From Thermococcus sp. (GTDB lineage: Archaea; Methanobacteriota_B; Thermococci; Thermococcales; Thermococcaceae): a stretch of DNA of 64,000 nucleotides. Under the pieces are notes generated by a model, which was not told where the DNA came from, searched no databases, and saw only the letters and a program-made list of their open reading frames with translations. Positions 36,134 to 44,647 of this stretch are shown here, piece after piece; the stretch's first letter is position 1, and the number at the start of each line of letters is the position of its first letter. Both the position numbers and the translations under genes were made by a program. Location of the stretch: positions 1 to 64,000 of the forward strand of contig NZ_JALUYR010000057.1 in NCBI RefSeq assembly GCF_027012695.1, given 5' to 3'.

Positions 36134-36143
36134 CTTTATATAT
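36134..36143 (-). promoter_or_regulatory. TATA box for internal promoter of opp operon
   Basis: On the minus strand GATATATAAAGT gives a strong TATA box about 62-71 bases before the permease start at 36072. It lies in the 171-base gap between the binding-protein gene and the permease gene, so permease and ATPases may have their own promoter in addition to read-through. Confidence 0.5.
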
Positions 36144-36220
36144 CTTACTGCATCGATGTACACATTTTGAGCACGTGAGCAGAAGAGTCGGTCAGGGTCA
36201 AAGGGCAGACTTCAAAACCG

Positions 36221-36243
36221 GAAAAAGAGAGGAAAGAACGAAA
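36221..36243 (-). terminator. T-rich tract after binding-protein gene
   Basis: Read on the minus strand, the bases just after the stop codon at 36244 run as pyrimidine-rich TTTCGTTCTTTCC and CTCTTTTTCC. This suits an archaeal T-rich terminator or attenuator that lets the binding protein be made in excess over the permeases. No hairpin is visible. Confidence 0.35.
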
Positions 36244-38706
36244 TCACTTCTTCATGAAGTACCAGGCGGCCGCGGCGATGATGATTATCACCAGGCCGAT
36301 CACGACGTAGGTGGTCGTGTTGCCGCCCTCTCCACCGCTCGGGGTGGTGCTGGGTGCGGTCGTCGGGCTGCTGGTGGTCGGACTGCTGCTCGGCTGGCTG
36401 GTGGTGGGGGTCTTGGTTATGTCCTCCCAGGTAAGGCCCGAGATCTTCAGCATGACCTTGGCGAGGTCGTCGGTGTGCTCCTTGGTGAGGAGGTCGAGCC
36501 AGAGGACTCCCTCCGAGCCGCTGCTGAAGGAGTAGGTCTTGTCAATGCCGTACTCCTTGGCGTTGGCGACGAGCTCACCCATGGCCCAGTAGAGCTCCCA
36601 CGGGAGCTGCGGGTAGAAGACGTAGAACCCTGCGGTCATGTCGTCGGCGAGCGGGTGCTCGTAGGTTCCGTAGGCGATGTAGCCGTCGTCGGTGAACTTC
36701 CAGCCGAGGATGTTGGAGAGGGCTGCAGCAGTTCCACCGAGGCTCTCGTCGTAGTACGGGTCGTCGGCACCGTCCTTGTAGGCCCAGGTGTAGAGGAACG
36801 CGATGTAGTACTTCAGGTCGTCGATGTTGCCCTTAACGCCGTTGTGCCACTCACCGAAGTCGCAGGTGATCTTGATCTTAACGACTGCGTCCTTGCCCTT
36901 GTTCGCCGGTATCCAGCCCTGGGTCTGGTTGTAGATAACCGCATCGTCCGGAACGGTGAAGTGACCGCGCTCGAGGTCCCACTTGCACCTGTACGGGCTG
37001 ACTATACCATCAAAGTTCGTGGAGGATCCGTAGTCCCTGACAAGGTTCCAGACGCGGGTGCTGTAAACGTCGTTGAGACCGCCGACCGGGTTGAAGGCGC
37101 TCATGAACATGGCACCGGTTGAGGCGAACTGGGCGATCTTAAGGTGCTTGTCCGGGGTCTCGGCCGTCATGATGCTCCAGCGCTGGCCGATACCGGTGCT
37201 CGGGTCGGCAACGATCTTGATGACCCTCTCCTTGTTGGCCGGGTAGAACTCCCAGGTCTCGATGAGGAACACCCTGGCGCTCTCAAGGACACCGATGAGC
37301 ATGCTGATCTTCTGGAGGTCCCAGTACTGGCCCTCGGTGGTTATCTTGATCGGCTCCTCGGGGACGAGGTCCGGGTGAAGGTGCGGGGTTCCCTCGATGG
37401 ACTTCCTGTCAATGGTGAAGTAGGTCAACAGGTAAGTGAGCTCCTCCTCGGTCCACTTGAGCATCGGGCCGAGGCTGTCGGCGCTCTTGTAGTAAGTGGT
37501 CTCGATCTTCTGCAGACCGGCGTCAACGTTGCCGTTGCCTATGTACTTGAGGGCGTCCTCAACGGTGACGGTGTTAACGTGCTTCGGCTCAACGGCGCCG
37601 GGCACGTAGCCGTACCAGGCGGCGTAGAACCAGGCGGTGTAGTCGTCAATCCAGACGCTTGGGATACCGCCGGCACCCCATCCGCCGGTGTAGATGTTCC
37701 ACTCGTAGTTGCTCGGCGGCTTGGCGAAGACTACCTGACCTGCCTTCTTCCTGTCCCACTCGAGCCTGTCAACCTTGAAGCCAACCTTCTTCTCAAGGAG
37801 GTCTGCGACGTAGAGACCGATCTCGTGCCTCTCGTCCTCTATACGGATGATGAACTTGACCTCAACCGGCTGGTCGTCGAAGTACCAGAAGCCGTCGGCC
37901 TTCTTCTCGAGCTTGTGGCCGTACTTGGCGACCTCCTTCGCGGCATCGTCCATGGCCTTGGCGATGAGCTTGAGGGCAAACTCCTCGTTGCCGGCACCGG
38001 TTATACTAAGGGCATTGTAAACCGGAACGAAGTACTTGTTGGCCGGGTGGCTGGGCCTGATGCAGCCGAGCATTGGGGCGCCACTACCCTGGTAGATGTT
38101 CTGAACGATGTAATCCCTGCTTATGAGGAAGTTCATAGCGAACCTGACCTGCCTGATGGCGAAGGGGTTGAAGTAGACCTTGTCGCCGACGGTAACGATC
38201 GGAGCGTCCTTGTCAGGGTCGTGGTAGGTGTTGAAGGTCAGCTCGTTGTAGGAGCTGGCGCTCTTGTAGAGGTTGAGCTTCTCAAGGACGTCGCTTCCCA
38301 GACCCTGGTACTTTCCGGCCGGGAAGGAGAACATTCCAAGGTCGTACTCGCCCTTGGCGATCTGGAGGATGACGTTCTCGGGGTTCTGGACACCCTGGTA
38401 CTCGATGACATCGGCGTGACCTTCCCTCGGGAGGGTATCGGTGAAGACCTTCCTCGGACCGTTGAACTTCTCAAGCTTGAGGTAGAGGTTCTCCGGGGAG
38501 TACATGACGAGCATGTACGGACCGTTGCTGATGGCCATGTGGCCGTATTTGAGGTACCACCGGAGGTCGGCCTTGAAGCGGGCCTTTGCCTCATCGCTCT
38601 TCAGTGGTATGTCCTTAGGCTGGTAGTCCGCCGCACTGACGGGGTGGATGGCAAACAAACTAAACAGCATCACACCCATTATAAACAATCCCAAAGCCTT
38701 CTTCAT
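36244..38706 (-). CDS. Opp/Dpp-type substrate-binding protein, membrane anchored
   Basis: An 820-residue SBP family 5 receptor. It has a Sec signal peptide (1-25, HPVSA-A), the binding domain (about 26-755) with typical RQVRFAMNFLISRDYIV and GWGAGGIPSVWIDDY segments, and a Ser/Thr/Pro spacer (about 757-795). One C-terminal membrane helix with a short KK tail follows. This C-terminal anchoring is usual in Thermococcales instead of lipidation. It is longer than bacterial OppA (about 540), which in this group goes with oligosaccharide or long peptide binding. First gene of the operon; GGAGGCAGAAGG precedes the ATG, and a palindrome abuts its TATA box. Confidence 0.9.
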   Translation of the reverse strand: MKKALGLFIMGVMLFSLFAIHPVSAADYQPKDIPLKSDEAKARFKADLRWYLKYGHMAISNGPYMLVMYSPENLYLKLEKFNGPRKVFTDTLPREGHADVIEYQGVQNPENVILQIAKGEYDLGMFSFPAGKYQGLGSDVLEKLNLYKSASSYNELTFNTYHDPDKDAPIVTVGDKVYFNPFAIRQVRFAMNFLISRDYIVQNIYQGSGAPMLGCIRPSHPANKYFVPVYNALSITGAGNEEFALKLIAKAMDDAAKEVAKYGHKLEKKADGFWYFDDQPVEVKFIIRIEDERHEIGLYVADLLEKKVGFKVDRLEWDRKKAGQVVFAKPPSNYEWNIYTGGWGAGGIPSVWIDDYTAWFYAAWYGYVPGAVEPKHVNTVTVEDALKYIGNGNVDAGLQKIETTYYKSADSLGPMLKWTEEELTYLLTYFTIDRKSIEGTPHLHPDLVPEEPIKITTEGQYWDLQKISMLIGVLESARVFLIETWEFYPANKERVIKIVADPSTGIGQRWSIMTAETPDKHLKIAQFASTGAMFMSAFNPVGGLNDVYSTRVWNLVRDYGSSTNFDGIVSPYRCKWDLERGHFTVPDDAVIYNQTQGWIPANKGKDAVVKIKITCDFGEWHNGVKGNIDDLKYYIAFLYTWAYKDGADDPYYDESLGGTAAALSNILGWKFTDDGYIAYGTYEHPLADDMTAGFYVFYPQLPWELYWAMGELVANAKEYGIDKTYSFSSGSEGVLWLDLLTKEHTDDLAKVMLKISGLTWEDITKTPTTSQPSSSPTTSSPTTAPSTTPSGGEGGNTTTYVVIGLVIIIIAAAAWYFMKK

Positions 38707-39065
38707 ATCCTTCTGCCTCCTTTCATTTTTTGGCAGCCTTGCCCTATGTGGGGTACAATGGCATGGGATTATACATTGAAAGCCTATTTAAGGGTTACGT
38801 TCCTGTGAAAGTAACCCGCGGAAAAAAAGCACGTACATTGAGAACTACCAGAATGAACTGCTCAAGAAGATAAAAACCCATATTGCTTCGTGTTTGGGGC
38901 TTGTTTTTAATAAAAACACCACAACAACACTAAGAACCCAGAAACGAGTTGTCAAAATTGTGTAGAAACTCGAAAAAATCGTTGGCGGGCATTTTTAATA
39001 GGACAGCCATCCCTGTTGAATCAAAAAACTTAAAATATGCGCCGGTTAAGACCCGCGCGGGTACT
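38707..39065. other. Divergent intergenic region, opp operon to pyrC
   Basis: A 359-base non-coding interval. It holds the opp promoter and palindrome (38785-38817). Two AT-rich TATA-like tracts lie on the plus side: TTTTTAATA near 38992-39000 and CTTAAAATAT at 39029-39037. The latter is about 30 bases before the pyrC start. The rest (38820-38980) is AT-rich with TTTTTAATAAAAAC near 38906-38920. I see no gene or stable RNA in it. Confidence 0.6.
38785..38817 (-). promoter_or_regulatory. opp operon promoter with BRE-adjacent palindrome
   Basis: On the minus strand GGGTTAC (38817-38811) and GTAACCC (38798-38792) form a perfect 7-12-7 inverted repeat. Extended over 26 bases, the two halves match at 10 of 13 positions. 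The downstream arm runs into the TATA box CTTAAATA (38792-38785), so the palindrome covers the BRE position. The predicted transcription start is near 38760, about 55 bases before the ATG. This fits an operator for an activator or repressor of the importer; the protein is unknown. Confidence 0.6.
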
Positions 39066-40292
39066 ATGTACGACCTCGTTCTAAAAGGAAAGTTCCTAAC
39101 GGGTAGGAAACTGATGGAAGGCAGCGTAGGGATTTCCGATGGTAAGATCGCGCGGCTGTCCACTGGCGAGCTCAAGGGCGAAGAGGTCGTTGAAATCGAA
39201 AGGGAAAGGATAATCCTCCCCGGGCTCATGGACACCCATGTTCACATCAGGGATTTTGAACAGACCGACAAGGAAACTGTCGAGAGCGGAACGAAGGCAG
39301 CCCTCCACGGGGGAATAACCGCGGTCTTTGACATGCCAAACACGAAGCCGCCGGTGATTGACAGGAAAACCTTCGAGCGGAGGGTCAAGCTCTTCGAGGG
39401 AAGATCATACACCGATTACGCGCTCGGTTTTCTCCTGAAGGATAACTGCAGAGAAGCGGGGAAAGTCAACGCGGACTTCTACAAGATCTTCATGGGTGCT
39501 TCAACGGGAGGAATCTTCTCGGCAAACTTCGAGTCAGACTACTCCTGCTCCCCCGGGATCGTTAGTGTCCACGCCGAAGATGCTGAGGTTGTATCAAAAG
39601 ATCCTGAGAGGCCCCCGGAGGCTGAGATTAGGGCCATACGGCGCGCCCTCCTGGCTTCAAAGAGGCTGGGAAAACCTTTAAACATCTGCCACGTTTCCAC
39701 GGCGGACGGAGTGGGGGCCATTCTGAATTCGGGTCTGCCATGGGTTAGCTTTGAAGTCACGCCACATCATCTGTTCCTCACAAAGAGAGACTACGAGAGG
39801 AATCCACTCCTCAAGGTCTATCCTCCTCTGAGAAGCGAAGAGGACAGAAAAGCCCTCTGGAAAAACTTCTCAGAGATTCCAATAATAGCGAGCGATCACG
39901 CGCCGCATACGCTTGAAGACAAGGAAGAAGGTGCAGCCGGTATCCCCGGGCTGGAAACAGAGGTGGCGCTTCTCCTCGATGCCGTCAACAGGGGCATCAT
40001 AACTATCTTTGATATAGTGGAGAAGATGCACGACAACCCCCTGAGGACCTTCGGGATTGGGGGGCGCGGGGTTGAAGTGAGTGGAGAGGCTACCTTTACG
40101 GTCGTGGACCTCGGGAGGGAGTGGACCGTAAAGCCCGAGGAGTTCTACACCAAAGCCAAATGGAGTCCCTGGGAAGGAAAAAAGCTCCGGGGGAAGGTCG
40201 TGATAACGGTTCTCCGGGGTGAGGTAGTGATGGAAGATGATGAAATCGTCGGAAAACCGGAGGGGGTCCGTCTGAATGTACAGGGTGGTTGA
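39066..40292 (+). CDS. pyrC: Dihydroorotase
   Basis: A 408-residue amidohydrolase that closes carbamoyl aspartate to dihydroorotate in pyrimidine synthesis. The metal motif is His58-x-His60 in DTHVHIRD. The carboxylated lysine is expected in ADFYKIFMG, and the last ligand Asp lies in IIASDHAPHT. Length fits class I enzymes such as B. subtilis PyrC. I start at ATG 39066, where family homology begins (MYDLVLKGKFLTG), about 30 bases from a TATA box. It overlaps pyrK by 17 bases. Confidence 0.93.
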   Translation: MYDLVLKGKFLTGRKLMEGSVGISDGKIARLSTGELKGEEVVEIERERIILPGLMDTHVHIRDFEQTDKETVESGTKAALHGGITAVFDMPNTKPPVIDRKTFERRVKLFEGRSYTDYALGFLLKDNCREAGKVNADFYKIFMGASTGGIFSANFESDYSCSPGIVSVHAEDAEVVSKDPERPPEAEIRAIRRALLASKRLGKPLNICHVSTADGVGAILNSGLPWVSFEVTPHHLFLTKRDYERNPLLKVYPPLRSEEDRKALWKNFSEIPIIASDHAPHTLEDKEEGAAGIPGLETEVALLLDAVNRGIITIFDIVEKMHDNPLRTFGIGGRGVEVSGEATFTVVDLGREWTVKPEEFYTKAKWSPWEGKKLRGKVVITVLRGEVVMEDDEIVGKPEGVRLNVQGG

Positions 40293-40977
40293 GATCCTAG
40301 AAGAGTGGGACGTTGCGAAGGACGTTAAGGCCTTCAGGTTCGATGGGCGGTTTGATTTCGAGGCGGGTCAGTTCGCGATGATCTGGATTCCCGGTGTGGG
40401 AGAAAAACCCTTCAGCCTGGCCTGGAAAGACATCATAGTTGTTAAGCGCGTTGGTCCCTTTACCTCAAGGCTCTTCGATCTTGAACCCGGCGATAGCCTG
40501 TGGCTCCGCGGACCCTACGGCAGGGGATTCACCCCGAGGGGAAAAAGAGTAGCCCTCGTTGCCGGTGGGATAGGGATACCCCCACTCTACGCCCTGGCCA
40601 GAGCCTACCGGGAGAAATTTGAATGGGTGACCCTAATCTACGGCGCCCGCTCGAAGGAGGAGCTTGCCCTTATGGACATCGAGAACTACGTCGATGAAGT
40701 TGTAATCACAACGGACGACGGCTCCGCGGGACGGAAGGGCTTCCCGACGGAAGTCCTGGCGGAGAGGAAGGACAGGTTTGATGGGGTCTACGCCTGCGGC
40801 CCGGAGCCGATGCTGAAGGCGGCCCTCCGGGTGATGGACTATAGAAACGTCCAGATATCGGCGGAGCGCTACATGAAGTGCGGAATAGGCGTCTGTGGAA
40901 GCTGCAACCTCGGCAAATACCTCGTCTGCAGGGACGGGCCGGTTTTCGATGGTTTCCAGCTGAGGGGACTTCTCTGA
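40276..40977 (+). CDS. pyrK: Dihydroorotate dehydrogenase electron-transfer subunit
   Basis: A 233-residue FAD/[2Fe-2S] protein that passes electrons from PyrD type 1B to NAD+. It has the ferredoxin-reductase fold with GPYGRGF for FAD, LVAGGIGIPPLYAL for the nucleotide, and CGPEPML. The C-terminal 2Fe-2S motif is KCGIGVCGSCNLGKYLVC, with four cysteines in the PyrK spacing. pyrD itself is not in the window. The gene overlaps pyrC by 17 bases, so they are coupled. Confidence 0.92.
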   Translation: MYRVVEILEEWDVAKDVKAFRFDGRFDFEAGQFAMIWIPGVGEKPFSLAWKDIIVVKRVGPFTSRLFDLEPGDSLWLRGPYGRGFTPRGKRVALVAGGIGIPPLYALARAYREKFEWVTLIYGARSKEELALMDIENYVDEVVITTDDGSAGRKGFPTEVLAERKDRFDGVYACGPEPMLKAALRVMDYRNVQISAERYMKCGIGVCGSCNLGKYLVCRDGPVFDGFQLRGLL

Positions 40978-41024
40978 CCAACGACCTTTTTAAACCCCTT
41001 TTCTCAGCCCCGGTTGGTGGGATA

Positions 41025-41933
41025 ATGAAGGGGATGAGCTGGGAGGAGTTCGCGAGAAGCATGGGCGTCGAGCCCCGGATTCTGGAAAACAGGGAGGCGA
41101 GACTTTTAAAGAAGTTCGTGATGGATCTGAAGTTCCCGACCCACTGTCAGGGCTGTCAGGGGTTGGATTTAAGCAACCCGAATCCAGTCCACCACCCGAG
41201 CTACGAGTTAACCCCAGCGTGCAACCACGACTGCATTTTCTGCTACTCCAATGTGGCGGTAAAGCTCGGAAAAGCTCCAAAACCGGGCTACTACGGCTGG
41301 GAAGAGCCCTATGCGATAACCGTCTCCCAGTACGGCGAGCCTTTGTTAAGTCCTCGCATAGTTGAGGTCAACGGGATGCTCCGGGAGAGGTTTCCAAAGG
41401 CGAGGCTCGACCTCCAGACCAACGGCTCGCTTTTGACCGAGGAGCTGTGGGAGAAGCTCGACTTCGACCTCGTGATGATAAGCCTCGATGCGGCAAGCAG
41501 GGAGAAGCATCTAAAGATCACAAACGCCGACACTTTCGATGCAGTTGTTAACGCCCTCCGCATAGTCGGAAGCGATGAGAGCGTTCGCTCCGCGGTCAGA
41601 ACGATATTCATGCCCGGGATAAACGATGAAGACATTCCAAGGATAGCCGAGCTTGCCGCTTCACTCGGGGTAGATGAGATGATGCTTCAACCTTTAACCA
41701 TCCACGAACTCAACGTCGAGAGGCTTAAGAAAGCGGGCCTCGACTTTGATAGGGCCGAGAGCGTGAGGGAGTTCCTGAAGGCCGCGATGGAAGCTAAAAA
41801 GCACATTGATGTGAGGATAAGCGGCTGCCAGCTGGCCGTTTACAGGACGATGGACCCGCTGACGCTCTTCAGCGCGAGGAGAGTCGCGAGGGACGTCGCG
41901 CCGGCGATGAAGAGGGACAGGAACCCAACTTAG
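41025..41933 (+). CDS. Radical SAM protein
   Basis: A 302-residue radical SAM enzyme. The cluster motif is Cys66-x3-Cys70-x2-Cys73 (PACNHDCIFCYSN), followed by QYGEPLL as the GGE-equivalent and LQTNGSLL. Two further cysteines at 41 and 44 (HCQGCQG) and one in ISGCQLAVYR might bind an auxiliary metal. The style resembles small MoaA/PqqE-like archaeal proteins, but the product is unknown. ATG 41025 follows GGTGG at 41016-41020 with a TATA box near 40986-40995. The frame is open upstream into pyrK, but that part is not homologous to anything I know. Confidence 0.85.
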   Translation: MKGMSWEEFARSMGVEPRILENREARLLKKFVMDLKFPTHCQGCQGLDLSNPNPVHHPSYELTPACNHDCIFCYSNVAVKLGKAPKPGYYGWEEPYAITVSQYGEPLLSPRIVEVNGMLRERFPKARLDLQTNGSLLTEELWEKLDFDLVMISLDAASREKHLKITNADTFDAVVNALRIVGSDESVRSAVRTIFMPGINDEDIPRIAELAASLGVDEMMLQPLTIHELNVERLKKAGLDFDRAESVREFLKAAMEAKKHIDVRISGCQLAVYRTMDPLTLFSARRVARDVAPAMKRDRNPT

Positions 41934-42017
41934 TGCTCAACCATCCACGTCGCTGGGCCCGGGGTCAGGAGAAGCGTTAAATATTCCTTTTTCCAATCTT
42001 TGCAGCCGGTGATTGCA

Positions 42018-42710
42018 ATGATACGGGAGATACTGGCCTTCCTGTTTCTGACGGCGTTCCTCTTTATCAACCTATCCCTGATGCTGATGAGGATCTTTGG
42101 GAGTCTTGCCGGGGTGACCTGGAGAAAAGTCCTCCGCCTTGACCTTCCGGAGAACGAGAAGAAGGGCTGGGAAAGGCTTTATACCCTAATCTGGCTTGCA
42201 GTCGGGCTGTGGGCGTTCTGGAAACTCTGGGGCTGGAGCTTAACAAGGGTCGTCGCGGCGGTCTTCGGCTTCCTGGCCTTCAGGAGCGGTGCCAACATAA
42301 CCAGAACCCTCGTCTACAGCCTCCACGACAGGAAAATCATTGAAGAGTACACGGGGGATAGCAGGCTACTCAGGATAGTCGGAAGGGCCACAGAGCTATC
42401 CCTTCTTCTCGAGTCCCTTTTCGTGGTGTCCTTCGCCCTGCTGTACAAGACGCTGTCTGTAACGCTTAATCCCGGAGGGAGGAGCGCGAGTGCCTTTATT
42501 CTCTACCTCTGGCTCGCCGGTCTTCTCTTCGGCCTGCTCTTCGGGTGGTTCATTGCCAGGAACAACCGCGGAATCCTTATGAGAAACGCCATAGCCACGG
42601 TGGGCTTCTTCGCACTGCGGAAGGGCAAGAAAAAGGCCGATGAAACCGTTGATGCGGTCAAAAAGGCTCCCGAAAAGCTCCTCTCGGGAGTATCGAAAAC
42701 CCGCAAATAA
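42018..42710 (+). CDS. Integral membrane protein, unknown
   Basis: A 230-residue protein with five or six hydrophobic segments: an N-terminal helix (LAFLFLTAFLFINLSLMLM), a pair around 52-95, a pair around 130-190, and a basic C-terminal cytoplasmic tail (RKGKKKADETVDAVKKAPEK). No family is recognised. ATG 42018 follows GGTGAT, and TTAAATATT near 41977-41985 is a likely TATA box. It is a single-gene unit between the radical SAM gene and the PP-loop gene. Confidence 0.7.
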   Translation: MIREILAFLFLTAFLFINLSLMLMRIFGSLAGVTWRKVLRLDLPENEKKGWERLYTLIWLAVGLWAFWKLWGWSLTRVVAAVFGFLAFRSGANITRTLVYSLHDRKIIEEYTGDSRLLRIVGRATELSLLLESLFVVSFALLYKTLSVTLNPGGRSASAFILYLWLAGLLFGLLFGWFIARNNRGILMRNAIATVGFFALRKGKKKADETVDAVKKAPEKLLSGVSKTRK

Positions 42711-42741
42711 CCTTTTTAAGCACCCTCCTTTCTCTTCAACC

Positions 42742-43572
42742 ATGCTCAAGTGCTCACTCTGCGTTCACGATGAGAGAACCGCTAAGATCGACGTAATCGA
42801 CGGGAAACCAATCTGCAGGGAGTGTCAGGTTTATCTGAGGCACCCGATAGACAGGAAGGCTATCAGGAGGGAACTCGAGGAGGTAATGCAGAAAGTTGAC
42901 AGGGCCGTCGTTGCTTACTCGGGCGGAAAGGACAGCGTGGTTGCGCTCTACCTCGCAAAGGAGATCTACAAAGTTCCGGAGCTTGAGGCGGTTATGATAG
43001 ACCATGGACTCATGGCAAAGGAGGCCATAGAGAACGCCCGCAGGATAGCGGAGCACTTGGGGGTTCCGTTCAAACTCCTCAGGTACGACTACTCGGACAT
43101 CTTCCGCGAGGCCCTCCTAAAGGCCCAGAGCCCCTGCAGGGCCTGTTCAAAGCGAACGATGGAGAAGCTGAGGAAGTACGCACTGAGAAACGGCTACCGG
43201 TACATAATTACGGGCCACGAGCTTCCCTTCGGCCACCACCCATACCGGCTGATGTCCGGTGGGGTGACCCAGATAAGGCTCCTTTCGATGATGACGGAGG
43301 AGGAGCGCTTTGAAATCCTGAAAAAGCTCCCCTTCGAGTTCCCGGAGCTGCCGGGCTATACAACCAACTGCCTCGTCTTAGGCCCAGCTCTTGAACTCTA
43401 CTGGGAGAAACACGGACACAGCTTCGAGCAGAGGAGGATAGCGGCTCTTGTGAGGTACGGACTGATGAGCAGGGAGAGAGCAGAGAGGGAACTTGAGAGA
43501 CCGATGGTTCCGAAGGAGCAGAGAAAGCTCGTGTACCGCAGGTTAAAACTCGATACGTTTTTCAAAGATTGA
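42742..43572 (+). CDS. TtcA/TtuA-like tRNA sulfurtransferase (PP-loop)
   Basis: A 276-residue PP-loop ATPase. An N-terminal zinc ribbon (Cys4, Cys7, Cys25, Cys28) precedes the adenylation motif SGGKDS at 60-65. Cys132 and Cys135 (PCRAC) and Cys210 (TTNCLVLGP) are spaced like the cysteines that hold a 4Fe-4S cluster in TtcA/TtuA enzymes. These enzymes put sulfur on tRNA bases (2-thiocytidine or 5-methyl-2-thiouridine), the latter important for heat stability of tRNA. Its N-terminus is shorter than Pyrococcus TtuA as I remember it and lacks the C-terminal zinc finger, so it may be a distinct paralogue. Probably leaderless: CCTTTTTAAGC at 42712-42722. Confidence 0.8.
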   Translation: MLKCSLCVHDERTAKIDVIDGKPICRECQVYLRHPIDRKAIRRELEEVMQKVDRAVVAYSGGKDSVVALYLAKEIYKVPELEAVMIDHGLMAKEAIENARRIAEHLGVPFKLLRYDYSDIFREALLKAQSPCRACSKRTMEKLRKYALRNGYRYIITGHELPFGHHPYRLMSGGVTQIRLLSMMTEEERFEILKKLPFEFPELPGYTTNCLVLGPALELYWEKHGHSFEQRRIAALVRYGLMSRERAERELERPMVPKEQRKLVYRRLKLDTFFKD

Positions 43573-43682
43573 TGGATTAACTTCGTGGAATCGTGGCCCT
43601 TGTTTTTGTTCTCCGGGCAGTTAAATTACCCCGTAGGGTAAAAGCTTTAAATGGTACACCTATGTCACCCATCGGTGAGACT

Positions 43683-44647
43683 ATGGTCAGAGCGGGTGCG
43701 GTAGCGGGAGCAATCCTGCGGAACCTCCTGGTACTGTTCCTGGCTCTCCTCGTTGTCGGAACCGTTATAGCAGGTGGAGAACTTCGGATTGAAAAGAACG
43801 ACCCGGGAAAGGTCTACCGGTTCTACCCCAGAAGTGGGAGCGGTCTGCTGGACAGGGTAGGCGACTACTTTTCAGCCACCTGGAAGTTCCTTACGAACCC
43901 GCCCCGGTTGAGGGGAGGTAGTCCTGAAACCTTCGTTGCGAAGAGCCTCGCCCTCCTCGTGCTGACCGAGATATTTCTCCTGAGCCTAGGACTTTTTCTG
44001 GGTCTAAGGGCGGGTTATTACAGGGGGTGGGCCGATAAGATTGTCTCAGTACTGGCGCCCATATTCTCCGCCATGCCCTCCTGTTCATAGGCGTGGTGTT
44101 CCTGTTCCTCTTCTACTGGAAGCTCTCCCTGTTTCCCCTCGACTTCGAGGACACTATCAACTGGGCGGAGATGCACGGAACCCTGTCCACCGGCACCTAC
44201 CTGAGGGCTCTGGCCCTCCCGGTGCTCACTCTGGTGTTTTCAAGCCTGTGGGAGTATGCCTTCAACGTCAGGAACATTGTTGTGAACGAGCGCAGCAGCG
44301 ACCACGTGCTCTACGATGTCGCAAGGGGATTGCCCGAGGGAAAGATAATGCTCAAACTCCTTAAAACGGCACTCCCGGCTTTTCTAACCTTCACGACGTA
44401 CAACTTCCTGGAGATACTGACAGGAATGATGCTCATCGAGGTCATATTCAACATCCACGACCTTGGCTATCTGATGGCGATTTCATTCGGTCTAACCCGC
44501 GTTGGAGACGGGTTCGGCTTTACCTACGCACCGGAGCTTCTGTTCTTCGCGACTGCAGTTATGATGCTGTTCTACTTCGTCAACGCGGTGGTCATGGAGG
44601 GCCTGTACCTGCATCTGGACCCGCGCTCCGGAGGGGAGGGAGAGTGA
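43683..44647 (+). pseudogene. Orphan OppB-like permease, one-base frameshift
   Basis: A DppB-type permease split by a missing base. From ATG 43683 (GGTGAG upstream) the first frame gives TM1, an external segment with ATWKFLTNPPRLRG, two more segments and FSAMPSC, then stops at 44090. Adding one G at about 44083 (TGTTC to TGGTTC) gives FSAMPSWFIGVVFLFLFYWKL and joins the second frame, which holds the remaining core with ARGLPEGKIMLKLLKTALP as coupling loop and ends at 44647. The repaired product is about 321 residues and would be normal. The downstream frame could also start alone but would lack TM1-3. Its end overlaps the next permease gene. Confidence 0.85.

Noticed and set aside
36175-38808. 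Two long plus-strand open frames (about 315 and 554 codons)
   Set aside because: Antisense to the 820-residue substrate-binding protein; Val/Leu/Gly/Asp-rich composition typical of antisense frames, no start signal.
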